Source: an uncultured Caulobacterales bacterium
GTDB lineage: Bacteria > Pseudomonadota > Alphaproteobacteria > Caulobacterales > Maricaulaceae
Reading direction: 5' to 3'
Assembly: GCA_938007945.1 (NCBI GenBank)
Contig: CALLME010000183.1
Coordinates: 1-6,047, forward strand
Length of the DNA: 6,047 bases
Both the position numbers and the translations under genes were made by a program. Within the stretch, counting starts at the first letter, position 1; every line of letters starts with the position of its first letter. Below, piece by piece: positions 1 through 6,047 of the stretch. The notes beneath the pieces were generated by a model, which did not search any database, was not told the origin of the DNA, and saw only the letters and a list, made by a program, of their open reading frames with translations.

Positions 1-131
1 CCTGCAATCTCGCCCGTCTTAAGCGCGCTTTTGCCTGCAAATTCACCTGTTTTATACACGCCTTTGCCCGCAATGCGGCCTGTGTGGTACACAGATTTTC
101 CAGCAAACTCGCCCGTTTTATATACGGCCTT
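1..131 (-). repeat. 33-bp coding tandem repeat, four visible units
   Basis: Units on the minus strand lie at 131-99, 98-66, 65-33 and 32-1 (the last short by one base at the window edge), each coding for 11 residues with consensus K-x-V-Y-K-T-G-E-F/I-A-G. Spacing is exactly 33 bases with no insertions. Units one and three code for ten identical residues out of eleven, yet seven of those ten codons differ at a synonymous position. The array is therefore old and held together at the protein level, not a recent DNA-level slippage product. The array may continue past the left edge. Confidence 0.88.
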
Positions 132-236
132 CACAGGCATAGCCGCGATTTTGCCCGTCGTTTTTGCGACACCGCACGCTGTCATCGATAGGGCTGCGGC
201 GCTTAAAGCGACCAATTTCAAAACTGTCTGTGCCAT
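1..236 (-). CDS. Small lipoprotein with 11-residue tandem repeats (3' end cut by window edge)
   Basis: This frame starts at ATG 236-234 and is open to the left edge; 78 residues are visible. It begins with a lipoprotein signal: M-A-Q-T-V-L-K, a hydrophobic stretch of about 13 residues, then S-M-T-A-C21. The lipobox is M-T-A-C, where the Met at -3 is less usual than Leu. From K36 the protein is a regular series of 11-residue units: KAVYKTGEFAG, KSVYHTGRIAG, KGVYKTGEFAG and KSALKTGEIAG (last base of the final Gly codon cut off). A weaker related stretch (about 25-35) may come before. The start is supported by GAGGA at 243-247, six bases upstream, and by the signal peptide beginning right there. 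I do not recognise a named family. The mature part is short-repeat, lysine-rich and probably helical, anchored to a membrane by the lipid. Same strand as the operon, 83 bases downstream of it; whether it is co-transcribed cannot be decided here. Confidence 0.82.
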   Translation of the reverse strand, partial: MAQTVLKLVALSAAALSMTACGVAKTTGKIAAMPVKAVYKTGEFAGKSVYHTGRIAGKGVYKTGEFAGKSALKTGEIA

Positions 237-242
237 GTCAAA

Positions 243-247
243 TCCTC
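243..247 (-). promoter_or_regulatory. Ribosome binding site of the lipoprotein gene
   Basis: GAGGA lies six bases before the ATG at 236-234. It decides the start of this frame, because the lipoprotein signal peptide begins at exactly this ATG. Confidence 0.7.
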
Positions 248-261
248 AAATAGGCGAACTG

Positions 262-297
262 CATAACATGCTATGGCAAAAAAATCCTTAAGACCAA
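262..297 (-). promoter_or_regulatory. Tentative promoter with overlapping imperfect palindrome
   Basis: On the minus strand TTGGTC (297-292) and TAGCAT (273-268) are separated by 18 bases and could be weak -35 and -10 boxes for the lipoprotein gene; they match the common consensus at 3/6 and 4/6. The -10 candidate lies inside a palindrome, CATAGCATGTTATG (275-262), in which six of seven base pairs match, as an operator would. The match is weak enough to arise by chance. Confidence 0.2.
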
Positions 298-319
298 AGT
301 GTGAATTACAGTCGGCGTG

Positions 320-2413
320 CTAGATTCCTTCGCGTCTCCACGCCCAACCAAGCGCAACCGCAGCTAAGAGGAAGTAAAGCCAGCCTGGTGCAAGCGGTGT
401 TCGGCGAGAGGCTTGCACGGTGTAGGCTTCGTGCGAAATTAGCCCCATCCAATTCTCAGACGATGTCTTTGCCCCCGCTTTGATGCGGCGAATGGCAGGG
501 GTGGATAGACCGTCGCCAATCATCGCGGATAAGCCGCCCGTGCCTGATGTAAGCGGAGCTAAAATCTCGCCTGTGGGGGTTAGGTCTGAAAACTCTTTCG
601 GGTTAAGCGCGCCAATGGCCGTGACAGTATTGATTTCGTCAGAGGCAAGGCGGTACGCACCTTGTCCCGCGCCGCTAGCAAAACCAACAAAGCGGCCTTC
701 ACCAGCAGGTTTAAGCGTCACAGTCTCCGTCGTACCGTCTGGTTTTTTAACCTCGACTGTGCCCGTTTCATCATTCAATGAGCGGCGCTCAATCTCAATT
801 TTGCCGCCATTGGCGCGCGCGGTGAGTTTCTCTGCGTCTAGATCAGGCTCGCCCATCAGCCAATGTGAAAGCCGCCTGAAAATCTCACTATAAGGCCCGC
901 CGCCTTGCCAACCCTTCGCCCAAAGCCAGGCTTGGTCGGACATTACCATGCCGACGCGGCCGTCACCGACGCGGTCAATCAGCAGGAGAGGCTCGGCGCT
1001 CGGGCCCTCCATCAGCACGTCTCCGCCGACGATATTGCTCTCAATAATACGGTACCACGGGCCCCAACTGTCGGCCTCATTGCCGACAAAGCCTGCCGTA
1101 ATCGGATGGCGACGGCCTTTTGAATTAAGCTCAGGACGGAAGCTCTCGTCAAAGGTTTCACCTGTTGGACGGGCGGGGAGAACAGCTGCGAGAGGCGAGC
1201 GGAAGATACTTGCTCGGCTCGCATATGGTGGCCCTGTCGCGACGAGCAGCGCGCCGCCATTCTCGACATATTCTGCGATATTTTGCAGATAAATCGGCGA
1301 CATGATCGGCGAGGCGCGTCCTCCACGTACAGAAGCCACACGGCGTTTAAACTGATCAAAGATAATCAAATCAAATTCATCAAGTTTTTCTTCAAATAGC
1401 TGCCGCGTTGGAAAAGCAATGAGCGATAATTCACGAGACGGCGCGCCCGTGCGTTTCTCGCGCGGATTAGTCAAAATCGTAAATTGTACGAGGTCAATGG
1501 CGGGGTCAGACTTGAGCAGATTGCGCCAAGCACGCCCGCCCATATGCGGCTCACCCGTAACGAGAAGCACTTGCAAGCGGTCGCGAATACCCGAAATTTC
1601 GGTGATGAACACATTGTTCTTTTCGGTCAATTCGTCTGGCGCGGCTTCAACTTCGAGCTCAACTGTATTTGGCCCGCGCCGCTCTACAGTCAGCGGGATA
1701 GAAATCGTATTGCCGACAGTGGCGGGAAAGCGTGCTTGGATTTCGCCATTAAGTTTAATGGTAATCAGCGCGCGTTCCCCCTCATGGCCTGGGTCTTCGA
1801 CGAGGACTTCAAAGTCCACTTGCTCGCCGACAAGACCAAAGCGCGGGGCGAGTGTGGTCCGAATGCGGCGGTCTCTACGCTTTGGATCGCCAATAATCAG
1901 CGCGTGAAACGGCACACCTGCGGGGAGGAGGTTCTCCGGATTTTCAGGGAGGTCATGGACTTGCCCATCCGTCACAGCAATCACGCCCGCAAGACGATTT
2001 GCAGGTACATTGCCAAGCGCTTCAATCAGCGTGGCTGTCAAACGTGTGCCGTCATTATCAACGGGGATGCGGGCTGTGATAATCTCAAGCGTCGGGTCGC
2101 CTGATAACTTGCTTTCAAGGTCTGCGACGGCGGCAGCGACCATTTTATGCCGCTCGCCGAGCGACACAGATTCTGTGTCATCTGTGATGACCAGTACAAC
2201 ATCACGCAGAGGCGTGCGGTCTTCTTCCACGTCTTGCGGATTTGCGAGTGCCGCTATGAGGGCTACGGCCGCGAGTGTGCGCAGGAACATCGAGTGCAAT
2301 CGTCCCGCACCCGCAAAAAATGCGGCGATTAAAGCTATAGCGCCAATGACAGCAATAAGCGGCCAAGGAATGAGCGGATCAAAGGCAAATGAGGAGAGGA
2401 TATCTGACAGCAT
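320..2413 (-). CDS. Membrane protein with vWA-like and class I amidotransferase-like domains
   Basis: A 697-residue inner-membrane protein, last gene of the coupled run. Helices at about 17-36 and 43-57 are joined by a short basic loop (GRLHSMFLR); a C-terminal helix at 678-692 is followed by a basic tail. This puts residues 60-675 in the periplasm. A vWA-like domain (70-176) keeps a plausible metal site: D78-D-T-E-S82, T123 in a GTRLTATL segment, and D149 in VTDGQ. Residues about 184-272 look like an Ig-like beta domain, probably a carrier or binding module. Residues 280-530 resemble the amidotransferase-like domain of this family, opening with LLVTGEPHMGGRAWRNLL, with DLIIFDQF at 348-355, YVENGGALLVATGPPY at 382-397 and a Trp-rich SDQAWLWAKGWQGG stretch near 500. 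There is no cysteine anywhere, so the catalytic residue of true amidotransferases is absent. About 535-660 is a further beta-rich region. Annotation pipelines often call such proteins hypothetical, membrane or glutamine amidotransferase; the last would be misleading as an activity. Confidence 0.9.
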   Translation of the reverse strand: MLSDILSSFAFDPLIPWPLIAVIGAIALIAAFFAGAGRLHSMFLRTLAAVALIAALANPQDVEEDRTPLRDVVLVITDDTESVSLGERHKMVAAAVADLESKLSGDPTLEIITARIPVDNDGTRLTATLIEALGNVPANRLAGVIAVTDGQVHDLPENPENLLPAGVPFHALIIGDPKRRDRRIRTTLAPRFGLVGEQVDFEVLVEDPGHEGERALITIKLNGEIQARFPATVGNTISIPLTVERRGPNTVELEVEAAPDELTEKNNVFITEISGIRDRLQVLLVTGEPHMGGRAWRNLLKSDPAIDLVQFTILTNPREKRTGAPSRELSLIAFPTRQLFEEKLDEFDLIIFDQFKRRVASVRGGRASPIMSPIYLQNIAEYVENGGALLVATGPPYASRASIFRSPLAAVLPARPTGETFDESFRPELNSKGRRHPITAGFVGNEADSWGPWYRIIESNIVGGDVLMEGPSAEPLLLIDRVGDGRVGMVMSDQAWLWAKGWQGGGPYSEIFRRLSHWLMGEPDLDAEKLTARANGGKIEIERRSLNDETGTVEVKKPDGTTETVTLKPAGEGRFVGFASGAGQGAYRLASDEINTVTAIGALNPKEFSDLTPTGEILAPLTSGTGGLSAMIGDGLSTPAIRRIKAGAKTSSENWMGLISHEAYTVQASRRTPLAPGWLYFLLAAVALGWAWRREGI

Positions 2414-2429
2414 TAGTCGCGGTCCTCTT
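2411..2429 (-). promoter_or_regulatory. TAATG stop/start junction with ribosome binding site
   Basis: The stop TAA (2415-2413) of the DUF4159 gene and the ATG (2413-2411) of the next gene share one base. AAGAGGA (2429-2423) sits nine bases before the ATG, inside the coding end of the upstream gene. This arrangement supports translational coupling and fixes the start of the 697-residue protein. Confidence 0.8.
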
Positions 2430-5181
2430 GCGGACGGCCTAAATCTGTCGGGATACGTTTAGCTTGGCCGATACGCTCAACAAGCGCGGCCGCGTGGACT
2501 TGGTCGGCTTTATAATTGCCTGATAGCGTATACATGGCGACATTTACGCCAAAGCGTAGGGCAAATTCACGTTGCCGCGCCATGTCATTTTCAAGCGAGA
2601 TGATGAACTCACCGTCTTCATCCGCGGCCCAACCTGCGGCCCAATCATTCGCGCCGATTATAACAGAACTCACCCCGTCGCGCGCCGTGCCGTTGCGGTC
2701 TTTGTCAACCCAGACGGTGCCGTTGGACCACCGACCTGGAAAACTTTGCAGCAAGTAAAATGATTTTGTGAGCACGTGGTCTTCTGGCACAGGGCCGATT
2801 TGCGGGACGTCTAGGTTTTTCGTGACCGCACTAAGACCTGGGTGCGTTGATGTGCCGAGTAAGGCGCGGTCGCCTTGGTCACGCGTATCAAAAACGATTG
2901 TCCCACCGCTTGCCATGTAAGCGTTCAGCGCCGCGCTGGCTTCATCGGTCAGATCTGGCGCGTCGCGCTCTACAGGGAAATAAAGGAAGGGATAAAAGAC
3001 CAACGGGTCTTGGCCGAGCGTGACACCGCGCGCGCCTTCGGGTTCAATCGTTGTGCGTGTCGTCAGCTCTTTGACGAGCGTTTTCATAGCCGCTTCTGAC
3101 AAGCTATCTGTGCGAGAATTGCCTGTTTTAACATAGGCGAGATGCAGGCCGAGCGCGTCTTCAACGGATTGTGATTTGTCTTGGGCGTGAGAGTCGCTCG
3201 CGGGAGCACTTACGACGAGTAGCGCAACGAAGACGGCGGCGGCTTTAGATAAAAACTTTGGTTTCAAATATCCCATGCGCCCAGAAGATAATAATGAGAA
3301 GAGCACATCAAGTGAAAGCAGCAGAAGGGCTGCTGCCAGTAGCAGACCGCCGAGTGTTTGCGAAGTTGGTGCGGTGAAACTTGCGCTTTCGACGCCTGCT
3401 ATATTACCTATTGTCGATATTTTCGTCGGGTCACTCACGGCATTGCGCGCTTTGCGGCGCACACCTTGGCGGTAAAGTCCTGCAGGATGGGCACGCGAGA
3501 TAGGAGTTGTGTCAAAGATCTCATCAGCCAAAGTTTGTGCGGTAATTGTTGGCGCGGCGAGACGGCCTCGTCCCGTGAGGACGCGGTCAGGTGCCCAATC
3601 TGAGCCATCAGAGCTTTGGGTGGGTGATGCCGCTTGATTAGCGAGTGGCAGGATACGGCGCAACATCTCAACATAAAGCCCGCCGACCGCGAGATTTGAC
3701 CATTCAGGCCCTGCTGTCACATGGAATAGAACGACGCGACCCAAGCCACGCGGTGCGGAGGTTACAATTGGAGACCCGTCTTCTAAGCGCGCCCAAGTAA
3801 AAGCATCCGTCTGTGCGCCAGGTTCCGCCATGACTTGTTGCGTCACGGTGATGTCATCAGGCACGCGCAGACCAAAGAACGGGCTATCGATAGGGAAGCT
3901 ATCAAGGCGTTGCGGGTCTTCCCATGTTAGCGCCCCGCCAAGCGCGCGGTCGCCTTCGCGCAGGGGAACGGGGATAAGGGCGTCAGGACGGGCCGCGAGC
4001 TTTGGCCCTGCGAACCGAAGAAGCAACCCGCCTGTCTCGACATAATCAATCATCTCTTCGCTGTCGGTACGCGCCGCGTCAGGCATGATGATGATAGACG
4101 GCGCGACAGGCAGAAGCTCTTCAAGCGTGCCCGTAAAAATATCAGCATAGGGTTTGAGCGCTGTTTCCGCGTAATAAGGCTCAGACAAAAGCGGGCTTGC
4201 GCTATCTTGACCCGTGCTCATAATCCCTATGACGGGCCGCCCCCAGCTGTCATCGAGAAGTTTCACCGCGCCCGCAGAAGGTAGCCCTGCCGCGCGTAAG
4301 ACTGCCACGCGGTTGCGCAAATCAGCGGGCAATTCAAACTCGGCTTCCGCCGTTGCCACGCCAAGCGCAAAGCGGGCTTTCGAGCGCGCAATGACACTGC
4401 CGCCGCGGTCATGGGCGGTTATGTCCACCACGCGCGCACTATCTGCGCCAGGGTTGTGGTAGATGGCGCGAAAACCGTCTGCCGTTTCTGTGACATTACC
4501 CGCAAGAAGGACGCGGTTCTCAGCCAGAGGCGCGTAGCGCGTGACGCTGCGAGCAGAGGTCAGCGCTTTGCCAAGTTGTGCGGCGTTTCCAAAATCCAAA
4601 TCAGAAGACAACCAAACAGCGTCAGAGCCGCTAATGTTTGCACCCGCGAGAAGCTGCGCCGTCGCTGCGCGGTCAGAAGCCAAGGGTGATATTTTAATGG
4701 ATTTGAGGCGGTTCATCGCGTCTGTGGCGGGGGTAAAAGACGTGGCTTGTTCTTCATCCGTTGTCGTCAACAGCAGCACATCGAGATTATCACGCCTCGC
4801 TTTCGTAAGCCGCGCGTCTGCGTCGCGGACAATCGTCGTAAAACTTGGTGCGGCGTCCCAGCCATTATCGATAACAAGAGTCAATGGGCGCGATGTCTCC
4901 GCTTCTTTGCCGCCCATGATAGGCGAGGCCAGCGCAACAGCAATAAGCGCGGCGAGGAAAAGTCGAAAAAGCAATAGCCAGAGCGGTGTGCTGTCTGGCG
5001 TCTCTTCCTCGGTCATAACATCTTGGAGAATACGCAGGGGTGGAAATTCGGCTTTCTTGGGCTGCGGCGGCGTGACTTGGAGTATCCACCAAATAATTGG
5101 TAACGCTAAGAGCCCAAGCAGAGCAAGCGGTGCGAGAAACGTCACAGGACCAATGACGAGGTTGAGCGTAAACCCTGTCAC
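2413..5181 (-). CDS. BatA-N/DUF4159 membrane protein with vWA-like and amidotransferase-like domains
   Basis: A 922-residue inner-membrane protein. Residues 12-90 are the BatA-type N-terminus: a membrane helix at 15-34, a PPQPKK loop, the FPPLRIL motif, and a second helix at 67-88 ending in ALASP. Residues about 99-215 resemble a vWA domain, but the metal motif is D105-N-G-W-D, so degenerate. About 220-300 looks like a beta-sandwich. About 316-520 is amidotransferase-like, with GGLLLRFAGPKLA, LGGALTWE and VLFHVTAGPEWSNL motifs. Helices at 610-632 and 647-660 flank a basic loop. DUF4159 (about 677-922) carries AYVKTGN, FYPFLYFP, GGTIVFDTRD and the closing SGNYKADQVH. The positive-inside rule puts both large soluble parts in the periplasm. 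The start is GTG; the next in-frame Met is residue 56, inside the conserved N-terminus. The sequence contains no cysteine, so no cysteine-dependent amidotransferase activity is possible. Family assignment is secure; function in envelope maintenance is inferred from the operon. Confidence 0.95.
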   Translation of the reverse strand: MTGFTLNLVIGPVTFLAPLALLGLLALPIIWWILQVTPPQPKKAEFPPLRILQDVMTEEETPDSTPLWLLLFRLFLAALIAVALASPIMGGKEAETSRPLTLVIDNGWDAAPSFTTIVRDADARLTKARRDNLDVLLLTTTDEEQATSFTPATDAMNRLKSIKISPLASDRAATAQLLAGANISGSDAVWLSSDLDFGNAAQLGKALTSARSVTRYAPLAENRVLLAGNVTETADGFRAIYHNPGADSARVVDITAHDRGGSVIARSKARFALGVATAEAEFELPADLRNRVAVLRAAGLPSAGAVKLLDDSWGRPVIGIMSTGQDSASPLLSEPYYAETALKPYADIFTGTLEELLPVAPSIIIMPDAARTDSEEMIDYVETGGLLLRFAGPKLAARPDALIPVPLREGDRALGGALTWEDPQRLDSFPIDSPFFGLRVPDDITVTQQVMAEPGAQTDAFTWARLEDGSPIVTSAPRGLGRVVLFHVTAGPEWSNLAVGGLYVEMLRRILPLANQAASPTQSSDGSDWAPDRVLTGRGRLAAPTITAQTLADEIFDTTPISRAHPAGLYRQGVRRKARNAVSDPTKISTIGNIAGVESASFTAPTSQTLGGLLLAAALLLLSLDVLFSLLSSGRMGYLKPKFLSKAAAVFVALLVVSAPASDSHAQDKSQSVEDALGLHLAYVKTGNSRTDSLSEAAMKTLVKELTTRTTIEPEGARGVTLGQDPLVFYPFLYFPVERDAPDLTDEASAALNAYMASGGTIVFDTRDQGDRALLGTSTHPGLSAVTKNLDVPQIGPVPEDHVLTKSFYLLQSFPGRWSNGTVWVDKDRNGTARDGVSSVIIGANDWAAGWAADEDGEFIISLENDMARQREFALRFGVNVAMYTLSGNYKADQVHAAALVERIGQAKRIPTDLGRPQEDRD

Positions 5182-5193
5182 AGCGCTTCACCT
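5178..5193 (-). promoter_or_regulatory. GTGA start/stop overlap with ribosome binding site
   Basis: The GTG start of the DUF4159 gene (5181-5179) overlaps the TGA stop of the DUF58 gene (5180-5178). AGGTG (5193-5189) lies seven bases before the GTG, within the last codons of DUF58. The non-ATG start and the four-base overlap suggest translation by ribosomes finishing DUF58, keeping the two products in proportion. Confidence 0.8.
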
Positions 5194-6047
5194 GACATGG
5201 CGATATAGGCGCTGGTCAGCGCGGCATTGGCGGGCTTATCGGTCTCATGTACGATTAGTGGCCAATCAAGCCTGCGGGCGAGCTCGGCGATAGAGGCGCA
5301 GTGGGCTTCAAACTTTTCACGGTAATTTTCCCGCGCTTGTTCGGCGCGACCTACGAGGAGCGGTTCTAATTTTGAGAGGCCCGGGAAGCGGAGTTTTACG
5401 CGCCCTTTATAAGGAAAGTCTCGCTCTGCGGGATCGATGATGTGCACGAGTATCCCTTTGGCGGGACGCGCAGACAGGCGCGCGAGACGTTCTTGCCACA
5501 CGGCTTCGCCTTCTAAGAAATCACTACTAATGACGAGCCGCGCATGGCTTGGGATATCCGCGTTTAAATTACCAATCTCGCCCGTACTACCCGCGAGCCG
5601 AAGCGCGATACGCTCCAGCCCAATGCGGCCCGTGCGCGGAATATCGGTTTCTCCCATAACGGCACAGCGCTCGCCCGCTTGCATGAGCAAAATCGCGAGC
5701 GCCATGGAAATAACCGAGGCGCGGTCTTGCTTGGTCGGGACGTTATTCGAACTTTGCCAATTCATGCCCGCGCCGCCGTCCCGCCAAAAATAAACGGTAT
5801 TGGCCGCTTCCCATTCATTTTCGCGTACATAAAGTTGACTGCCGCGCGCGCTACGTCGCCAGTCAATGCGGTTCGCCGCGTCAGAGCTATGATAATTTCT
5901 ATATTCCCAAAACGTCTCGCCTTGGCCTGCACGGCGGCGACCATGTACGCCTTGGGTGACAACCGAGGCTACACGCTCGGCTTCCGCAAGTAAATGCGGA
6001 TAGGGCGAAGCGAGGCGTTCAGCCCGCTTTCTTAGGGTCAGAGCTTT
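5178..6047 (-). CDS. DUF58 domain protein of the MoxR-associated operon (5' end cut by window edge)
   Basis: The frame is open to the right window edge with no stop, so the start lies outside; 289 residues are visible. The methionine at 5765 is internal (visible residue 95), because the most conserved DUF58 part lies before it: GVHGRRRAGQGETF (33-46), then Y-R-N-Y, then RIDWRRSAR (60-68) and a YVRENEWE stretch (73-80). No membrane segment is seen, so the protein is probably cytosolic. The C-terminus has the usual Leu-Asp-Trp-Pro core followed by H-x-T-D. DUF58 proteins have a vWA-like fold and are typically encoded next to MoxR AAA+ ATPases, which are thought to act as chaperones or maturation factors. 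Here the usual DxSxS-type metal motif reads D90-G-G-A-G-M, without serines, so classical metal coordination looks lost. Length is near complete for the family; perhaps 5-20 residues are missing. The stop overlaps the next gene by four bases. Family call is firm, molecular role unknown. Confidence 0.93.
   Translation of the reverse strand, partial: KALTLRKRAERLASPYPHLLAEAERVASVVTQGVHGRRRAGQGETFWEYRNYHSSDAANRIDWRRSARGSQLYVRENEWEAANTVYFWRDGGAGMNWQSSNNVPTKQDRASVISMALAILLMQAGERCAVMGETDIPRTGRIGLERIALRLAGSTGEIGNLNADIPSHARLVISSDFLEGEAVWQERLARLSARPAKGILVHIIDPAERDFPYKGRVKLRFPGLSKLEPLLVGRAEQARENYREKFEAHCASIAELARRLDWPLIVHETDKPANAALTSAYIAMSGEAL

Larger units (their letters stand above)
237..319 (-). other. 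Intergenic gap between the operon and the lipoprotein gene
   Basis: This 83-base gap follows the TAG stop of the 697-residue gene (322-320) and precedes the lipoprotein ATG. Reading the minus strand it holds a run of seven T (284-278) with no convincing hairpin ahead of it, an imperfect 14-base palindrome (262-275), and a good ribosome site GAGGA (243-247). No clear intrinsic terminator is present, so read-through from the operon into the lipoprotein gene is possible. Confidence 0.7.

Noticed and set aside
31..291. Plus-strand frame with P-A-N-S-P-V-L-Y-T repeats
   Set aside because: The repeats are the antisense image of the 33-bp lipoprotein array. The minus-strand reading has a ribosome site, signal peptide and synonymous divergence; the plus-strand reading has none of these.
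278..322. Intrinsic terminator after the operon
   Set aside because: There is a run of seven T on the minus strand, but no stable hairpin precedes it; only three- to six-base chance pairings are found between the stop codon and the run.
1012..1359. Short minus-strand frame of 115 residues in another phase
   Set aside because: It lies inside the 697-residue gene in a different frame, with low-complexity Arg/Ser-rich content and no family resemblance.
1484..2104. Plus-strand frame of 206 residues
   Set aside because: It is wholly antisense to the vWA and Ig-like parts of the 697-residue protein, with no domain or signal and no convincing ribosome site.
3435..3674. Short minus-strand frame of 79 residues inside the DUF4159 gene
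   Set aside because: It is out of frame with the large gene, whose translation here is continuous and reads on into the conserved membrane helix. The short frame has no domain.
4541..5293. Plus-strand frame of 250 residues
   Set aside because: It lies antisense to the conserved BatA-type N-terminus and runs into the DUF58 end. It is rich in Ser, Arg and Ala with no recognisable domain, as expected of a shadow frame in GC-rich coding DNA.
5178..5765. DUF58 gene starting at the ATG at 5765
   Set aside because: The frame continues without a stop to 6047 and the upstream part encodes the most conserved DUF58 motifs, so this Met is internal.

Overview
The window holds part of one minus-strand operon plus the start of a separate small gene. 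All four genes are read right to left. The gene set and order (DUF58, then a BatA-N/DUF4159 membrane protein, then a vWA/amidotransferase-like membrane protein) match the MoxR-associated envelope operon widespread in Alphaproteobacteria. With the mid-range GC content, I infer an alphaproteobacterium, possibly of the Hyphomonas/Maricaulis type, but nothing here fixes the genus.

Layout in transcription order: 6047-5178 is a DUF58 protein, nearly complete but running off the right edge. A GTGA overlap leads into 5181-2413, a 922-residue protein with a BatA-type N-terminus, a degenerate vWA-like domain, an amidotransferase-like domain and a C-terminal DUF4159 domain. A TAATG overlap leads into 2413-320, a 697-residue membrane protein with a vWA-like domain that keeps a recognisable metal-site motif. 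After an 83-base gap comes 236-1, the start of a small lipoprotein built from 11-residue tandem repeats, cut by the left edge. There is no RNA gene, insertion sequence, CRISPR array or other mobile element that I can support. All plus-strand reading frames look like antisense shadows.

How the parts fit: by family knowledge, a MoxR AAA+ ATPase gene would be expected just upstream, beyond the right edge. MoxR and DUF58 would act on the cytoplasmic side, and the two large proteins would present vWA-like and amidotransferase-like domains in the periplasm. From memory, a homologous Rhizobium leguminosarum operon (RL3499-RL3502) was reported to affect cell shape and envelope integrity. The exact biochemical role is unknown.

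The operon itself is of a known kind. The least familiar item is the repeat lipoprotein. Within the operon, the uneven decay of vWA metal sites, the lack of cysteine in both membrane proteins and a signal-peptide-like segment inside the DUF4159 protein deserve a second look.
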